In this document: positions 5,563 through 5,733 of the stretch, one piece after another | Layout: each line of letters begins with the position of its first letter | How positions within the stretch are numbered: the first letter of the stretch is position 1 | Source: JAWLFY01 sp964462125 | Lineage (GTDB): Bacteria > Planctomycetota > Planctomycetia > Pirellulales > Pirellulaceae | Length of the DNA: 5,733 bases | Direction of reading: 5' to 3' | Assembly (NCBI GenBank): GCA_964462125.1 | Contig: CAYWXT010000306.1 | Location: 1 to 5,733 of the forward strand | Position numbers and translations under genes: made by a program | The notes under the pieces: generated by a model | Databases searched by the model: none | Told to the model about the DNA's origin: nothing | What the model saw: the letters and a program-made list of their open reading frames with translations, nothing else

Positions 5563-5733
5563 ATGCACCCACTGCCGCTGTTCCGCCTCCAATTTAGCCT
5601 GGCGGCATTGATCACGCTTACGACAAACATCACGACGGCCCAGGAAGCACCGCTCGAAACCATTTCCTATGCGCTTCGGCACCGCCAGGCTGCCGAAGTG
5701 ATGGCCGTGTTTCGTCCCCTGGTCGAACGGGCC
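5563..5733 (+). CDS. N-terminal fragment of an exported protein, possibly secretin-N-like (runs off the window)
   Basis: The first 57 codons are present; the frame is open to the window end. From the ATG at 5563 the protein opens with MHPLPLFRLQ, a hydrophobic stretch (FSLAALITL) and a plausible signal-peptidase site after TTA (residue 26, before QEAP). The mature start, LETISYALRHRQAAEVMAVF (31-50), resembles the 'hydrophobic strand - A-x-E-hydrophobic helix' pattern of secretin N-type modules (YxLrhxxAxEvxxvl), as found in type II secretion and pilus secretins and in planctomycete relatives. This is a weak family hint from about 25 residues. GGGAA six bases upstream may act as ribosome binding site. 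An in-frame ATG at 5482 would add 27 polar, Pro/Ser/Arg-rich residues before the signal peptide and is less likely. It is divergent from the LPS operon and need not be functionally linked. Confidence 0.65.
   Translation, partial: MHPLPLFRLQFSLAALITLTTNITTAQEAPLETISYALRHRQAAEVMAVFRPLVERA

Overview
The window looks like a chromosomal piece of a GC-rich Gram-negative bacterium, most likely a planctomycete of the Rhodopirellula/Pirellulales type. This is inferred from three things: the very large LptC/OstA-like protein, the intergenic palindromic repeats, and the heptamer tandem repeats. No taxonomic marker gene is present, so the assignment is a judgement.

Layout. Three genes lie on the minus strand, transcribed right to left. 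First is kdsD (GTG at 5332 to stop at 4274), arabinose-5-phosphate isomerase with a SIS domain and two CBS domains. Second is kdsC (3864 to 3337), a HAD-family KDO-8-phosphate phosphatase. Third is a 1056-residue membrane-anchored protein (3310 to 140) with LptC/LptA (OstA)-like features. This order matches the E. coli kdsD-kdsC-lptC-lptA(-lptB) operon, so the giant third gene sits where lptC and lptA would be. Together they suggest a lipopolysaccharide module: KdsD makes arabinose 5-phosphate, KdsC dephosphorylates KDO-8-phosphate, and the third protein probably forms part of the LPS bridge from inner membrane to outer membrane. No lptB is visible; the window ends 139 bases past the third gene.

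Between kdsD and kdsC lies an unusual repeat region. Next to kdsD is a palindrome (4200-4222). Next to it is an array of 22 seven-base units (4036-4189) in two variants, GTTGGGT and TTCGGGT. Then comes a run of exactly 100 N (3902-4001). The 55 bases before the N run are identical to the 55 bases after it, which looks like two contig ends overlapping by one assembly k-mer. The apparent gap and duplication are therefore probably artefacts.

A divergent gene begins on the plus strand at about 5563 and runs off the end. It encodes a probable exported protein whose first mature residues weakly resemble a secretin N-type module. The 230-base divergent intergenic region holds candidate promoters and a 32-bp dyad. 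The left end (1-140) holds palindromic repeats and an inverted repeat touching the stop codon of the giant gene. I found no RNA genes, insertion sequences or CRISPR array, and no clearly novel multi-gene system. The most notable items are the assembly artefact at the repeat array, the array itself inside an LPS operon, and the giant LptC/LptA-like protein.
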